From the NCBI GenBank assembly GCA_037892765.1, contig JBBKBW010000006.1: a DNA stretch of 64,000 nucleotides; one strand, written 5' to 3'. A program made the translations under genes and the position numbers. Below the pieces are notes generated by a model that worked only from the letters and a program-made list of their open reading frames with translations, had not been told where the DNA came from and did not search any database. Positions 18,142 to 26,768 of this stretch are shown here, in pieces. Each line of letters begins with the position of its first letter. The first letter of the stretch is position 1. This DNA is from Clostridium_AQ sp900552125. GTDB taxonomy: Bacteria; Bacillota_I; Bacilli_A; Erysipelotrichales; Erysipelotrichaceae.

Positions 18142-18872
18142 ATTGGTTTTTCCTCTCTTTCTTTTTTCATCTCTTTTCTATCTTTATATCGGCGTTTATG
18201 AGATAAAACATTAATAAATCCACACCATACCATGATAAAGCCTATATACATTCCCAAATATCGAATTGGCTTATAAAAATCAGTGATGTAAAACAAAACC
18301 ATGATTGGTACTCCTGCACAAATAAGTCTTACTCCTGTCTGAAATGAATAGCTAAACATTGTAATTGGTCGTTTATAATGTTTTCGACGTAAAATAGCCT
18401 GTGTTAACATAGCACCAATTAATAAAGATATTAAACCAATCATAAATAAAATTAGATTTTCCCACATAAAGATTGAAAGAAACAGACATACAACACCAAT
18501 TCCCAATAATCCAATAGAAGCATGAAATGTACTTTGATATGTCTCCATCCTTGTTTCATGATGAGTATGAAGTGGAGTTGTATCTTCATCTGCCCAAAAG
18601 AAATATATGCCACTTTTCGTTTTTGGATTGATTATATGCCATCCACTATCTTCACATATCTGAAAATATTCCTGTTTTTCATCTTCTGCTTTAAAAACCT
18701 GCATATCATAGCTAAAAATCATATTTTGTGGTTCTTCTTTATGCAATATATAAAATAATCCATTAAACTCTTTAAATATCCATCCCTCTTTTGCATATTC
18801 ATGAAGCATTTTCATATCTTCTATATCCGTAAAAGCTAATCCCCCACACATTATTCTCTTTCTATTTCTCAT
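18138..18872 (-). CDS. DUF2812-like membrane protein
   Basis: A 244-residue protein. The first 75 residues match the DUF2812 pattern (ALGF-like start, EDMKMLHEYAKEGW, then EYFQICEDSGWHII near residue 70-83). Four hydrophobic segments follow, and a Lys/Arg/Glu-rich tail ends the chain. Genes of this family usually neighbour PadR regulators, as here, where the ATG lies inside the end of the PadR gene. A signalling or anti-regulator role has been suggested by context only. Confidence 0.8.
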   Translation of the reverse strand: MRNRKRIMCGGLAFTDIEDMKMLHEYAKEGWIFKEFNGLFYILHKEEPQNMIFSYDMQVFKAEDEKQEYFQICEDSGWHIINPKTKSGIYFFWADEDTTPLHTHHETRMETYQSTFHASIGLLGIGVVCLFLSIFMWENLILFMIGLISLLIGAMLTQAILRRKHYKRPITMFSYSFQTGVRLICAGVPIMVLFYITDFYKPIRYLGMYIGFIMVWCGFINVLSHKRRYKDRKEMKKEREEKPI

Positions 18873-19197
18873 AGCCTGCCTCCTTCAAAACTCGAATACC
18901 ATCTTCTACCATATGCTTTCTACGTTTGATTTCTGTACGTAAGATCTGTAAACCAGTTTCTGTAATCTGATATGTTTTAGTTCTATCATCTGTAGAAGTC
19001 TGCATAATCCAATTCGCATTGCTCAACTTCTTCAATAATGTATAAAGTGTTCCTGGTCCCATATGAATCGTATGATTACTGAGCTCTGCAATATATTTCA
19101 TAATAGCATAACCATGGCGCGGTTCAACTAAAGACAACAGTATATAATACATAGCATCCGTTAATTGTTCTGTTTCCTGAAGCGTGTTTTTAGGCAA
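18862..19197 (-). CDS. PadR-family regulator
   Basis: A 111-residue regulator with the PadR fold: DAMYYILLSLVEPRHGYAIMKYI, the recognition segment GPGTLYTLLKKLSNANWI, and a basic C-terminal helix. I start at a TTG at 19197 because AGGAGG ends 8 bp before it; the in-frame GTG at 19206 overlaps the ribosome site itself and is unlikely to be used. It is the first gene of the DUF2812/ABC operon and probably represses it. Confidence 0.88.
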   Translation of the reverse strand: MPKNTLQETEQLTDAMYYILLSLVEPRHGYAIMKYIAELSNHTIHMGPGTLYTLLKKLSNANWIMQTSTDDRTKTYQITETGLQILRTEIKRRKHMVEDGIRVLKEAGYEK

Positions 19198-19210
19198 TTT
19201 TCTCACCTCC

Positions 19211-19275
19211 TATATATCTATTAACGATATATCAATCACAGATATATTATAATACGATATAATACGATTTGTCAA
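19211..19275 (-). promoter_or_regulatory. PadR promoter with GATATAT repeats
   Basis: TTGACA (19270-19275), an 18-bp spacer and TATAAT (19246-19251) on the minus strand. The start region holds GATATATC and related ATATAT half-sites at about 19211-19247, and ATACGAT is repeated inside the spacer. Such AT-rich dyads are typical PadR targets. Confidence 0.65.
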
Positions 19276-19333
19276 TGAAAAAAGGTTTCTTAATTTCGTT
19301 GCCTTTCATGTACCTTTAATGTATGATAAGCAT

Positions 19334-19416
19334 AAAGATAAAGATATCTAAAAAGCGGTGTATCCTACCATTAAGTGGGAATGAAAAATGTGCCAGCCGA
19401 AATTGCTGGCTTTTTA
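19334..19416 (+). ncRNA. Candidate small RNA
   Basis: A promoter-like TTGCCT (19299-19304), 17-bp spacer and TATGAT (19322-19327) is followed about 80 nt later by a strong intrinsic terminator (GCCAGC 19392-19397, GCTGGC 19405-19410, then T-run). No convincing gene lies between. The transcript would contain a second small hairpin (CCTAC 19364-19368, GTGGG 19375-19379). A 21-codon reading frame from 19381 runs through the terminator and is not convincing. No known RNA family was recognised. Confidence 0.4.
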
Positions 19417-19417
19417 C

Positions 19418-19654
19418 ATAAAGAAGCGCCTACATGTGGTCATTAAACAATAATCGAGATAAATTAGTTATAAATAATCTTTCAACCATAAAATATATTA
19501 TACTTATTAGAAATCAGTTAAGCTTGCTGAATCATAAGAAAAACAAAGAAACAGTTATTAATAAAGATTAGTTTCTGTAAAATGCATATCAAATAATACC
19601 TTGCCTAATAAACATTATGTGAAAGGATAGAAACCTTATCAATTATTTTCAACA
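19418..19654. other. Intergenic stretch without recognised features
   Basis: AT-rich sequence between the candidate small RNA and the cysE terminator. I found no reading frame with a ribosome site, no repeat and no clear promoter here. Confidence 0.5.
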
Positions 19655-19700
19655 AAAAAAGATATGAAACGTATAATAGCTATACAATCATATCTTTTTC
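19655..19700. terminator. Terminator of the cysK-cysE operon
   Basis: A 12-bp stem AAAAAGATATGA (19656-19667) and TCATATCTTTTT (19688-19699), with a smaller internal dyad GTATA/TATAC in the loop. A- and T-runs on both sides make it bidirectional. Confidence 0.85.
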
Positions 19701-19712
19701 ATTATCTTTTCG

Positions 19713-20252
19713 TTAAAAATATATACAATGTTTTTTACGTTTATCTTTTGCAGCTAATCCTATATAAGTCGCTCCTTTAGGCACATCCGTAATCACAACT
19801 GCATTGGCACCTACTTTGGCATCATCTTCAATTGTAATATTACCTAAACATTTAGCCCCAGCACCAATCATTACACGATTTCCTAAGGTAGGATGACGTT
19901 TTGCGTGCTGTTTTCCTGTACCTCCCAAAGTTACTCCATGATACAGTAAACAGTCATCACCAATTACCGCAGTTTCTCCGATAACAACTCCCATTCCATG
20001 ATCAATAATCAAACCTCTTCCAATCGTTGCGCCCGGATGAATTTCAATTCCAGTCCAATGACGCGCAATGTTTGAATTTAATCGTGCAAGGAAAAAGAGT
20101 TTATGTTTGTATAGAAAATGCGATACACGATGAAAAGCTAATGCTTTAATGTGTGGATACAGCAACAATATCTCTAATTTCGAATGCGCAGATGGATCAT
20201 TTTGTAAGGAACGAGTTAGATTATAGTTGATATCTTTTAAAACTCTAAACAT
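19713..20252 (-). CDS. cysE: Serine O-acetyltransferase
   Basis: A 179-residue left-handed beta-helix acetyltransferase that makes O-acetylserine from serine and acetyl-CoA, the first step of cysteine synthesis. The catalytic region reads DHGMGVVIGETAVIGDD and YHGVTLGG, with the hexapeptide repeats through the C-terminal half. I start at the ATG at 20252, 1 bp after the cysK stop; the longer reading would run deep into cysK. No strong ribosome site is present, so coupling to cysK is likely. The N-terminal helical domain is of the short Firmicutes type. Confidence 0.93.
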   Translation of the reverse strand: MFRVLKDINYNLTRSLQNDPSAHSKLEILLLYPHIKALAFHRVSHFLYKHKLFFLARLNSNIARHWTGIEIHPGATIGRGLIIDHGMGVVIGETAVIGDDCLLYHGVTLGGTGKQHAKRHPTLGNRVMIGAGAKCLGNITIEDDAKVGANAVVITDVPKGATYIGLAAKDKRKKHCIYF

Positions 20253-20253
20253 A

Positions 20254-21138
20254 TTAATCAAAATCCAACACTGAAAGGTATTTTTCTCCACCATCTGGCG
20301 CAATTGTCACGATTTTCTTTCCTGGATAACGCAAAGATAAACGTTTTGCAAGCGCAATGTTTGCACCTGAACTAATTCCAACTAAAATACCTGTTTCTTT
20401 CGCAAAACGAACTGTTTCAAAAATAGCTTCCTGATCAGAAATCAGCAATATATCATCCGCAAGTTCTCTATTGAAGTTTGCAGGAACAAAATTAGCTCCA
20501 ATTCCTTGAATCTTATGAGGGCCAGCCTCACGTCCACTTAAGATAGCACTCTTTTCTGGTTCACCAGCGATGCATAAAATATCAGGATTATGTTCTTTCA
20601 AGCGTTTAGATACACCTGTGAATGTTCCTCCTGTACCAATACCTGCCACAAAAATATCAACATCAGGTAACTGTTCCAGAATTTCTTTTCCTGTAGTTTC
20701 ATAATGCATATTAGGATTGTCTGGATTATCAAACTGTGATAAACAGCGATAATTGGAATGTTCATTCAATAAACGTTCCATTTCTTCCATAGCACCCTTC
20801 ATGCCTTTACTTCCTGGTGTTAAAACCAGAGTTGCCCCATAAGCTTTAATCAGCTGACGACGTTCCATACTCATTGTTTCAGGCATAATAATGATTACCG
20901 GTATATGATACACCGCCCCAAGCATTGCCAAAGCAACTCCTGTATTTCCGCTTGTTGCTTCTACCAATACAGTATCTGATGTAATTTCTTTTCTTTCCAT
21001 CGCTTTTTCAAGCATTCCTAATACAGCACGGTCTTTTACACTGCCCCCAATATTATATTTTTCAAGTTTCACGTAAACATTTGTATTCTCTACATGATAT
21101 AAAGGTGTATTACCAATTAATTTGATTGTTTCTTTCAT
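20254..21138 (-). CDS. cysK: Cysteine synthase (O-acetylserine sulfhydrylase)
   Basis: A 294-residue PLP enzyme that joins O-acetylserine and sulfide to cysteine. The PLP Lys is in GGSVKDRA (Lys35), the substrate loop is TSGNTG, and the phosphate-binding loop is GIGTGGTFTG. The start at 21138 follows GGAGAAAATAAC; earlier in-frame ATGs lie before the ribosome site. It is the first gene of the cysK-cysE operon. The C-terminus is shorter than in E. coli CysK, as in many anaerobes. Confidence 0.94.
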   Translation of the reverse strand: MKETIKLIGNTPLYHVENTNVYVKLEKYNIGGSVKDRAVLGMLEKAMERKEITSDTVLVEATSGNTGVALAMLGAVYHIPVIIIMPETMSMERRQLIKAYGATLVLTPGSKGMKGAMEEMERLLNEHSNYRCLSQFDNPDNPNMHYETTGKEILEQLPDVDIFVAGIGTGGTFTGVSKRLKEHNPDILCIAGEPEKSAILSGREAGPHKIQGIGANFVPANFNRELADDILLISDQEAIFETVRFAKETGILVGISSGANIALAKRLSLRYPGKKIVTIAPDGGEKYLSVLDFD

Positions 21139-21257
21139 GTTATTTTCTCCTTCCATCATCAATTATGATGATTATATATCATAGTATATCTTTTTTTACT
21201 GAAAAAAGACACTAAAACAATCTATAAATTTCGAAATTCTATCTAATCCTTGTCTTA

Positions 21258-21635
21258 TTATAGTTTTTTCCATGTCTTCCCATCATCTTCACTACGATAT
21301 ATATGTTCTGCATGATTCTTATCTATACCGCTCATATACAAAGCATCTTCTTGGTATAATGGCCCTAGAAAATAGGATATATTTTCATCAACCTTGATCT
21401 TTTCTATTGTTTTTCCTCCATGACTTCGATAAATACATCCCTCATCATTACTTGTATAAAAACCCATATGCTCATCAATCTTATTCATGTGAAAGAAATA
21501 TGGCTGTTTATCTTCCATACCAGACTGAAAGAAGTAAGTATCCCAGGCAGACATTTCATATACTCTCTCATCCCAGGTTTTTCCTTGTGTTGAACTATAA
21601 ACTCTCTCCCTAGTACTATCATATCTAAATTTATA
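21258..21635 (-). pseudogene. C-terminal remnant of a BNR/Asp-box repeat protein
   Basis: The open frame runs without a start from 21635 to a stop at 21258. It contains Asp-box-like repeats: SSTQGKTWDE, TSNDEG, and SEDDGKTWKKL at the very end. These repeats belong to sialidase/photosystem-assembly-like beta-propellers. An internal ATG at 21554 could give 98 residues, but it has no ribosome site and would begin in mid-repeat. I read this as the 3' fragment of a deleted larger gene. Confidence 0.65.
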
Positions 21636-21664
21636 TTAACATAAAGTAATAGAGTAACACAAAA

Positions 21665-21703
21665 TAAAAAAACGAAATGACTTTTATTAGAAGTTATTTC
21701 GTT
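21665..21703 (-). terminator. Terminator of the Mn catalase gene
   Basis: The stem AACGAAATGACTT (21671-21683) and AAGTTATTTCGTT (21691-21703) has one mismatch and is followed by a T-run on the minus strand. Confidence 0.8.
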
Positions 21704-21709
21704 ACATAC

Positions 21710-22405
21710 TTATTTCTTAGATTTTGATTTCTTTGAATCTTTAGCATTTGCCATTTTCACTGGTTTTGGATCTGGATCATCAAAATAGCGTCCGGGTTTC
21801 GATAAGTCAAAATATAAACGGCTATCTTCGCTTAATCCAAAGTTTTTATTACTTCCTTCATCAGTCAGTTTATTCAACGCTTCACATAATAATGCATTAT
21901 GTGCTTCTTCACGTTCCAATAAAAACATGATTGTTTCTTTTACATATTTATCATCAATCTGACGATATAAATATTCATAAACCACTTTTGCACGCTGTTC
22001 ACTGGCAATATCTGCTAGTAAATCCGCAACTAAATCTCCTGTTACGGTAACATAATCAGCAGTCCAAGGATGTCCGCTGGAATTGATCAAGGCAGGATTT
22101 AATCCAAATGTCGTCATAGTTTCAATTTCACCTGCTGATACTTGTGTATGATCTACTTCATGACCATTTAATAAATTGATTGTTTCTGCCACCATTTCCA
22201 TATGACTCAATTCTTCACTGCCGATATCCAATAGTAAATCTTTAAATACTGGATCCTTTGCGCGAAAGCTCTGTGATAAATACTGCATTGCGGCTTTTAC
22301 TTCTCCATTGCAGCCTCCAAGCTGTTCCTGCATTAAAACTGCATATTGCGGATTTGGTTTTTCTACTTTTACTGCTCGTAATAATTTTTTCTTATGTTCA
22401 AACAT
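21710..22405 (-). CDS. Manganese (dimanganese) catalase
   Basis: A 231-residue ferritin-like protein that converts hydrogen peroxide to water and oxygen without haem. Metal ligands are visible: Glu in the GGCNGEVKAAMQY helix, Glu and His in GSEELSHMEMV, then the second pair in ASEQRAKVVYEYL and EREEAHNALLCEAL. It starts at an ATG after AAGGAG and has its own terminator. The chain ends with a Lys/Ser-rich tail. In an anaerobe this protects against traces of oxygen, with desulfoferrodoxin (58702-59082). Confidence 0.93.
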   Translation of the reverse strand: MFEHKKKLLRAVKVEKPNPQYAVLMQEQLGGCNGEVKAAMQYLSQSFRAKDPVFKDLLLDIGSEELSHMEMVAETINLLNGHEVDHTQVSAGEIETMTTFGLNPALINSSGHPWTADYVTVTGDLVADLLADIASEQRAKVVYEYLYRQIDDKYVKETIMFLLEREEAHNALLCEALNKLTDEGSNKNFGLSEDSRLYFDLSKPGRYFDDPDPKPVKMANAKDSKKSKSKK

Positions 22406-22462
22406 AGTTCCACTCCTTTTTCATCCTTAGTATGGGAAAAAGTGAAACCTTTATACATCATT

Positions 22463-22975
22463 CTAGACTTCCATTTCTTTATATTCTCTTCCAAGTTCTG
22501 CATAATGCAGTGCATTTTCTTTTATTTCTTCTACTTGAGCTGCATTTACCTGTTTAATGATTTTGGCAGGACATCCTACCACAAGACTATTTTCTGGAAT
22601 AATCTGTCCCTGTGTTACTACTGCGCCAGCTCCGATAATACTATGCTTTCCTATTACTGCTTCATTTAAAATAATTGCACCCATACCAATCAATACTTCA
22701 TCTTCAATGATACAGCCATGTAATATAGCATTATGGCCTACGGTTACACATTTTCCTATTTTTAGTTCATGTCCAGGGTCTGTATGTAATGTACAATTAT
22801 CTTGTATGTTACTATTTTCACCGATAAAGATCGCATCTTTATCTCCACGTACTACCGTATGAAAGAAAACACTACTGCCTTTTTCTAAAGTTACATCACC
22901 AATAATCGTTGCGTTTTTAGAAAGATAACTATCTTCCGCAATAACTGGCTTTTTACCTCTATAAGCTATGATCAT
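22463..22975 (-). CDS. Gamma-carbonic anhydrase-like hexapeptide protein
   Basis: A 170-residue left-handed beta-helix protein of the gamma-CA/YrdA type. The Arg-Asp pair (VVRGD) and the three metal-ligand His residues of the family (TLHTD, VGHNAILHGC) are present. It ends with VGCPAKIIKQ and a short C-terminal helix. Members bind zinc or iron; carbonic anhydrase activity is proven only for some, so the activity is uncertain. The start follows AGAGAGGTG. Confidence 0.88.
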   Translation of the reverse strand: MIIAYRGKKPVIAEDSYLSKNATIIGDVTLEKGSSVFFHTVVRGDKDAIFIGENSNIQDNCTLHTDPGHELKIGKCVTVGHNAILHGCIIEDEVLIGMGAIILNEAVIGKHSIIGAGAVVTQGQIIPENSLVVGCPAKIIKQVNAAQVEEIKENALHYAELGREYKEMEV

Positions 22976-22990
22976 AACTACACCTCTCTC

Positions 22991-23491
22991 TTACTTTTTT
23001 ATCCTTGTTAAATAATGATCATCTGTTTCATGATGAATATATGCCCCATTATGAAGCTGAACCTGTAAAGAAGCTTTATTGGTCTTAAAGCATTCAAGAT
23101 AAATTTCATCTTCCGGAATTATTTTTCTTGCGACATATAAAACCAGACTCAATCCTTTAGATGCATAACCTTTACCTCTATATTCAGGTGAAATACCATA
23201 ACCGATATGTCCTGGACCATCTCTTAAAAATTCATTCAGGTAATGGCGAAAATTAAATATTCCTACATACTTTTCATCATCATTTATTAAGATATATACT
23301 GTATCCGGCACAAAGCCTTTCTGTAGGTTTCTGCTTTTAGAGTTTTCTGCTTTAGCACAAACGTAATCTATAAATTTTTCAAATGTATATCCATAGGCAT
23401 TATTCACAAAACCATTTTCCTCTTTAGGAAAGGTATTAAATAAAGCATACGATTGTTTTAAGTCTGTATTCCATAATTCAACTATACGCAT
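22991..23491 (-). CDS. GNAT-family N-acetyltransferase
   Basis: A 166-residue acetyltransferase. The acetyl-CoA-binding motif is GYGISPEYRGKGYASKGL, followed by LECFKTNKASLQVQLHNGA, in which the usual N-x-x-S arrangement is seen. The N-terminal part (NGFVNNAYG) resembles the YjcK/RimJ-like group that modifies small molecules or protein N-termini. It lies 15 bp upstream of the gamma-CA gene in the same direction. The substrate is unknown. Confidence 0.85.
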   Translation of the reverse strand: MRIVELWNTDLKQSYALFNTFPKEENGFVNNAYGYTFEKFIDYVCAKAENSKSRNLQKGFVPDTVYILINDDEKYVGIFNFRHYLNEFLRDGPGHIGYGISPEYRGKGYASKGLSLVLYVARKIIPEDEIYLECFKTNKASLQVQLHNGAYIHHETDDHYLTRIKK

Positions 23492-23517
23492 AACTCCAAC
23501 TCCTTTTGTATATCATA

Positions 23518-23546
23518 ACAAAAGGCATAGAAATTTTCCATGCCTA
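23518..23546 (-). terminator. Terminator of the feo operon
   Basis: The stem AGGCAT (23523-23528) and ATGCCT (23540-23545) is extended by A/T pairs, with a T-run on the minus strand. It lies 6 bp after the last feo-linked gene. Confidence 0.7.
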
Positions 23547-23551
23547 TTTTA

Positions 23552-23743
23552 TTATTCAGATGTCGAATCATTATGATGATCTTTTTTATAATCTTCATAA
23601 AAGTTAGAGAAAGCAGAACAGCTGGAACAATCACTTTGACAACTGCCACACTGTGAATCTTTATTTTTAGGTCTAGTAAGATACACGATTATAGCTAATA
23701 TAAGCAATACGATCGCAATCACTAGAATATCCGCAAAGTTCAT
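23552..23743 (-). CDS. FeoB-associated Cys-rich membrane protein
   Basis: A 63-residue protein with one N-terminal membrane helix (residues 5-24) and a cytoplasmic tail with the cluster CGSCQSDCSSC. This is the usual FeoB partner in Firmicutes (also called FeoB-associated Cys-rich protein). It follows feoB by about 50 bp with its own AGGAAGTGAG ribosome site and closes the operon. A role in handling ferrous iron is inferred from context and the cysteines. Confidence 0.88.
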   Translation of the reverse strand: MNFADILVIAIVLLILAIIVYLTRPKNKDSQCGSCQSDCSSCSAFSNFYEDYKKDHHNDSTSE

Positions 23744-23791
23744 AAACTCACTTCCTTATATACATCAATCTATGCAATATACTAAAATATG

Positions 23792-25807
23792 TTAAAAGAA
23801 TAGTGATCCAATCTGAAATACAATAAACGCAACTATATAAGCAGTTACAGTCTGATAAGCTGCCGCAAGTAATGCCTGTTTCATGGAGCCCAATTCTCTT
23901 CTTGTAGCCGCAAAAGCTGCCACACATGGCATATATAATACAGTAAAACATAAATAAGCAAGGGCAGAAACAGGTGTAAAGATAGACTGTAAAGCTGCAC
24001 TTAATCCTGCATCACTAGAAGTCTGTGTCAGCACACTTAGCGTTGAAACAACACTTTCTTTTGCGGTAATTCCTGTTACTAAAGCTGTACTTGCTCGCCA
24101 ATCATGGAAACCTAATGGCGCAAAGATATGTGAAATGAAGGTTCCAATGCTAGCTAATATGGAATCCTGTGAATCACTTACTGCAGTAAAGGAAAGATCA
24201 TAGCTCTGTAAGAACCAGATAACAATACTAGCCACAAAGATAATAGTAAAGGCTTTACGCATGAAGTCTTTTGCCTTTTCCCACATATGTAGAACTACAC
24301 TTTTCGCACTTGGTATACGATAAGCCGGCAATTCCATAACGAATGGAATACTATCACCCTTAAATAATGTATTTTTCAATAACAGTGCAGAAATAATTGC
24401 TACAAGTATACCAATGATATAAACACTGATTAATACAAGAGCTGTATGTTCAGGAAAGAATGCTGCTGTAATCATTCCATATATTGGAAGTTTAGCACTA
24501 CAGGACATAAATGGCGTAACAATAATTGTCATCTTACGATCACGTTCACTGCTTAACGTACGAGCTGACATGATTGCAGGCACACTACATCCAAAACCTA
24601 TTAACATAGGTACAAAACTTCTACCGGATAACCCTATTTTTCTTAACAGTTTATCCATAACAAAAGCTACACGTGCCATATATCCGCTATCTTCCAGTAA
24701 TGACAAGAAGAAAAACAATGTCACAATGACTGGTAGGAAAGATAAGACACTGCCTACTCCATTACAAACTCCATCAATCAACAAGGCATGGAGCCATTCA
24801 CTAACCCCTAAAGATGTCAGTAAGTTCGATAAACCATCTGTCGCATAAGCAATTCCTTCTTCTAATAATGCCTGCATATTTCCACCTATTGGTCCAAATG
24901 TCAAATAGAAGATACATAGCATAATTAAAATAAAGATAGGAATACCAAAATATTTATGAGTCAAGATACGATCGATTTTCTCACTGCGAGCCTGTGCTGT
25001 TGATACATTCTTTTTAACTACACAATCTGCTACCACTTCTTCTATAAAAGAATAACGCATATCTGCTAATGCCGCTTCACGATCCGTCTGTAAGGCATCT
25101 TCCATGCTTTTTACGATTTTTTCAATAATATCAATATCATCATTGTGCAGCTGTAGCTCTTTTCGCATTGGCTCATCTCCTTCTACAAGTTTAGTAGAAG
25201 CAAAACGAGTTGGTACACCTGCTTCTTTCGCATGATCTTCAATAATATGCGCTATGGAATGTATTGCACGATGTACTTCTCCTTGGCAGAAATCCAGATT
25301 CACTGCCTGTTCCTGATTTTTAACCTGTTTTTTCACTACATGAATCAGATCTTCAATTCCCTCATTTTTACTTGCGGAAATTGGCACAACTGGGATACGA
25401 AGAGCTTTACTTAATTTCTCAACATCAATACTATTCCCGCTTGCAATTACTTCATCCATCATATTTAACGCAATTACCATCGGAGTCTGTAATTCCATTA
25501 ATTGTAAAGACAAGTATAAATTACGTTCTATATTCGTCGCATCAACGATATTGATAATAAGATCAGGATGATCTTTTAAAATAAAATCTCTTGTGACTAC
25601 TTCTTCACTTGTATATGGTGATAATGAATAAATACCAGGTAAATCAACTAAAGATGCTTCTTTAAATGATTTGATCTTCCCCATTTTCTTTTCAACGGTA
25701 ACACCAGGAAAATTCCCAACATGCTGATTACTGCCAGTCAAGCGATTAAATAAGGTTGTTTTCCCGCAGTTCTGATTTCCTGCTAATGCGATTAATACTT
25801 CTTTCAT
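23792..25807 (-). CDS. feoB: Ferrous iron transporter FeoB
   Basis: A 671-residue iron importer. The N-terminal G domain has G1 GNQNCGKTT, G3 DLPG and G4 NMMD. The core membrane domain has the gate motifs GCSVPAIMSAR and the related half. It starts at an ATG that shares one base with the feoA stop (TAATG). It ends with membrane segments and lacks an HTH tail. It imports Fe(II) across the membrane, as expected for an anaerobe. Confidence 0.96.
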   Translation of the reverse strand: MKEVLIALAGNQNCGKTTLFNRLTGSNQHVGNFPGVTVEKKMGKIKSFKEASLVDLPGIYSLSPYTSEEVVTRDFILKDHPDLIINIVDATNIERNLYLSLQLMELQTPMVIALNMMDEVIASGNSIDVEKLSKALRIPVVPISASKNEGIEDLIHVVKKQVKNQEQAVNLDFCQGEVHRAIHSIAHIIEDHAKEAGVPTRFASTKLVEGDEPMRKELQLHNDDIDIIEKIVKSMEDALQTDREAALADMRYSFIEEVVADCVVKKNVSTAQARSEKIDRILTHKYFGIPIFILIMLCIFYLTFGPIGGNMQALLEEGIAYATDGLSNLLTSLGVSEWLHALLIDGVCNGVGSVLSFLPVIVTLFFFLSLLEDSGYMARVAFVMDKLLRKIGLSGRSFVPMLIGFGCSVPAIMSARTLSSERDRKMTIIVTPFMSCSAKLPIYGMITAAFFPEHTALVLISVYIIGILVAIISALLLKNTLFKGDSIPFVMELPAYRIPSAKSVVLHMWEKAKDFMRKAFTIIFVASIVIWFLQSYDLSFTAVSDSQDSILASIGTFISHIFAPLGFHDWRASTALVTGITAKESVVSTLSVLTQTSSDAGLSAALQSIFTPVSALAYLCFTVLYMPCVAAFAATRRELGSMKQALLAAAYQTVTAYIVAFIVFQIGSLFF

Positions 25808-26040
25808 TACTCATTCTCCAATTCAACTTCGATATTTGCAGCATCTTCTAAACGTAAAGTTAAGACATACCCGCGTAAACTTAACTCCATCGGATCACCC
25901 ATAGGTGCAACTTTATTCACAAAAACTTTTGTACGTGGCGTTAGCCCCATATCTAATAAACGTCTGCGTAGAGCTCCCTTTCCGCCTACACTTTTTATAA
26001 CTCCGCCATTCCCTGGCTGTATATGATTTAATGTTGTCAT
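25807..26040 (-). CDS. feoA: FeoA domain protein
   Basis: A 77-residue SH3-like cytoplasmic protein with the FeoA pattern LRRRLLDMGLTPRTKVFVNKVAPMGDP. It is the first gene of feoA-feoB-Cys-rich protein. It is thought to modulate FeoB through direct contact. The ATG follows GGGAG. Confidence 0.94.
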   Translation of the reverse strand: MTTLNHIQPGNGGVIKSVGGKGALRRRLLDMGLTPRTKVFVNKVAPMGDPMELSLRGYVLTLRLEDAANIEVELENE

Positions 26041-26086
26041 AATCTCCCAGCTTTCTAAATGTTAACCTTATATAAGTTCCATAAAT

Positions 26087-26114
26087 ATAATACTCTAAAT
26101 CCTTACTTTGTCAA
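26087..26114 (-). promoter_or_regulatory. feo operon promoter
   Basis: TTGACA (26109-26114), a 16-bp spacer and TATTAT (26087-26092) on the minus strand. Just downstream lies an imperfect dyad around TTATATAA (about 26067-26078) followed by GGTTAAC. It could bind a Fur- or DtxR-type metal regulator, but it does not closely match a consensus I know. Confidence 0.6.
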
Positions 26115-26139
26115 TGCTATTCGTTTTGTCAGAATATAA

Positions 26140-26163
26140 AAAAACAGGATTTTCTCCTGTTAA
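26140..26163 (-). terminator. Terminator after the J-domain gene
   Basis: The stem ACAGGA/TCCTGT with a short loop is followed by a 7-base T-run on the minus strand. It overlaps the stop codon at 26160. Confidence 0.85.
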
Positions 26164-26768
26164 CAACAAATAAAATATGGAAAACAGCCTCCACCTAAAC
26201 ACATATTACAAATCATGATCTGACAGCATAGATTCTGCATATTTCCCCCATATGGACTTTGCATTCTCTGATAACGCATTCTGCCATTCTGCATTGTTGC
26301 GTAAAGCTGACGATACTGTGGATTGCTAGGATTCATCTCACATGCTTTTTCAGCTGCCTCCATAGCCGCAATCTGATTTCCTAAACTATAATTACAGATT
26401 GCATATAAATAATACCAGGAAGCATCTCTTTGTGAAATATTTTCTAATACATGAAGAGCTTCTCTAAAATGACCGGCATTGATATAATTCACCGCTGCCT
26501 GATAATCATTGCTGAAGGAACTTTGTGAGTAACCCTGATATCCTTGATATCCCTGGTAGCCCTGAGAATTCTGCCATGAAGCATTTCCATGTTTTTTATA
26601 ATCAAGAGCCTGCTGATAAGCATTCTGAATCTGTTTAAACTTTTCTTCAGCTCCAGGATCCTTATTAACATCTGGATGATATTTCTTAGCTAATTTACGA
26701 TAAGCTTGTTTAATCTCATCTTCACTTGCATCTCTTGATATTCCTAATATCTTAAATGGATCGTCCAT
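26160..26768 (-). CDS. J-domain protein with TPR-like and Cys-rich C-terminus
   Basis: About 202 residues. A J domain with the HPD motif (KKYHPDVNKDPG) occupies residues 1-65. A Gly/Gln/Tyr repeat follows (QGY repeated, about residues 70-88), then a short TPR-like helical part and a Cys-rich end (LCCQIMICNMCLGGGCF). It overlaps the DUF5685-like gene by 17 bp, and that pairing recurs in Firmicutes. It probably brings DnaK to a specific client. I start at the ATG at 26768; a GTG at 26777 is the alternative. Confidence 0.85.
   Translation of the reverse strand: MDDPFKILGISRDASEDEIKQAYRKLAKKYHPDVNKDPGAEEKFKQIQNAYQQALDYKKHGNASWQNSQGYQGYQGYQGYSQSSFSNDYQAAVNYINAGHFREALHVLENISQRDASWYYLYAICNYSLGNQIAAMEAAEKACEMNPSNPQYRQLYATMQNGRMRYQRMQSPYGGNMQNLCCQIMICNMCLGGGCFPYFICC

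Noticed and set aside
19381..19446. 21-codon ORF after AGTGGGA
   Set aside because: The ribosome site is too close to the ATG and the frame passes through the terminator hairpin; a small RNA explains the region better.
26041..26086. Fur or DtxR box ahead of feoA
   Set aside because: Only an imperfect TTATATAA-centred dyad is present, too far from either consensus to name a regulator.
26500..26580. Short tandem repeat that could be part of a CRISPR or minisatellite
   Set aside because: It encodes in-frame QGY units within the J-domain protein, with no spacers.
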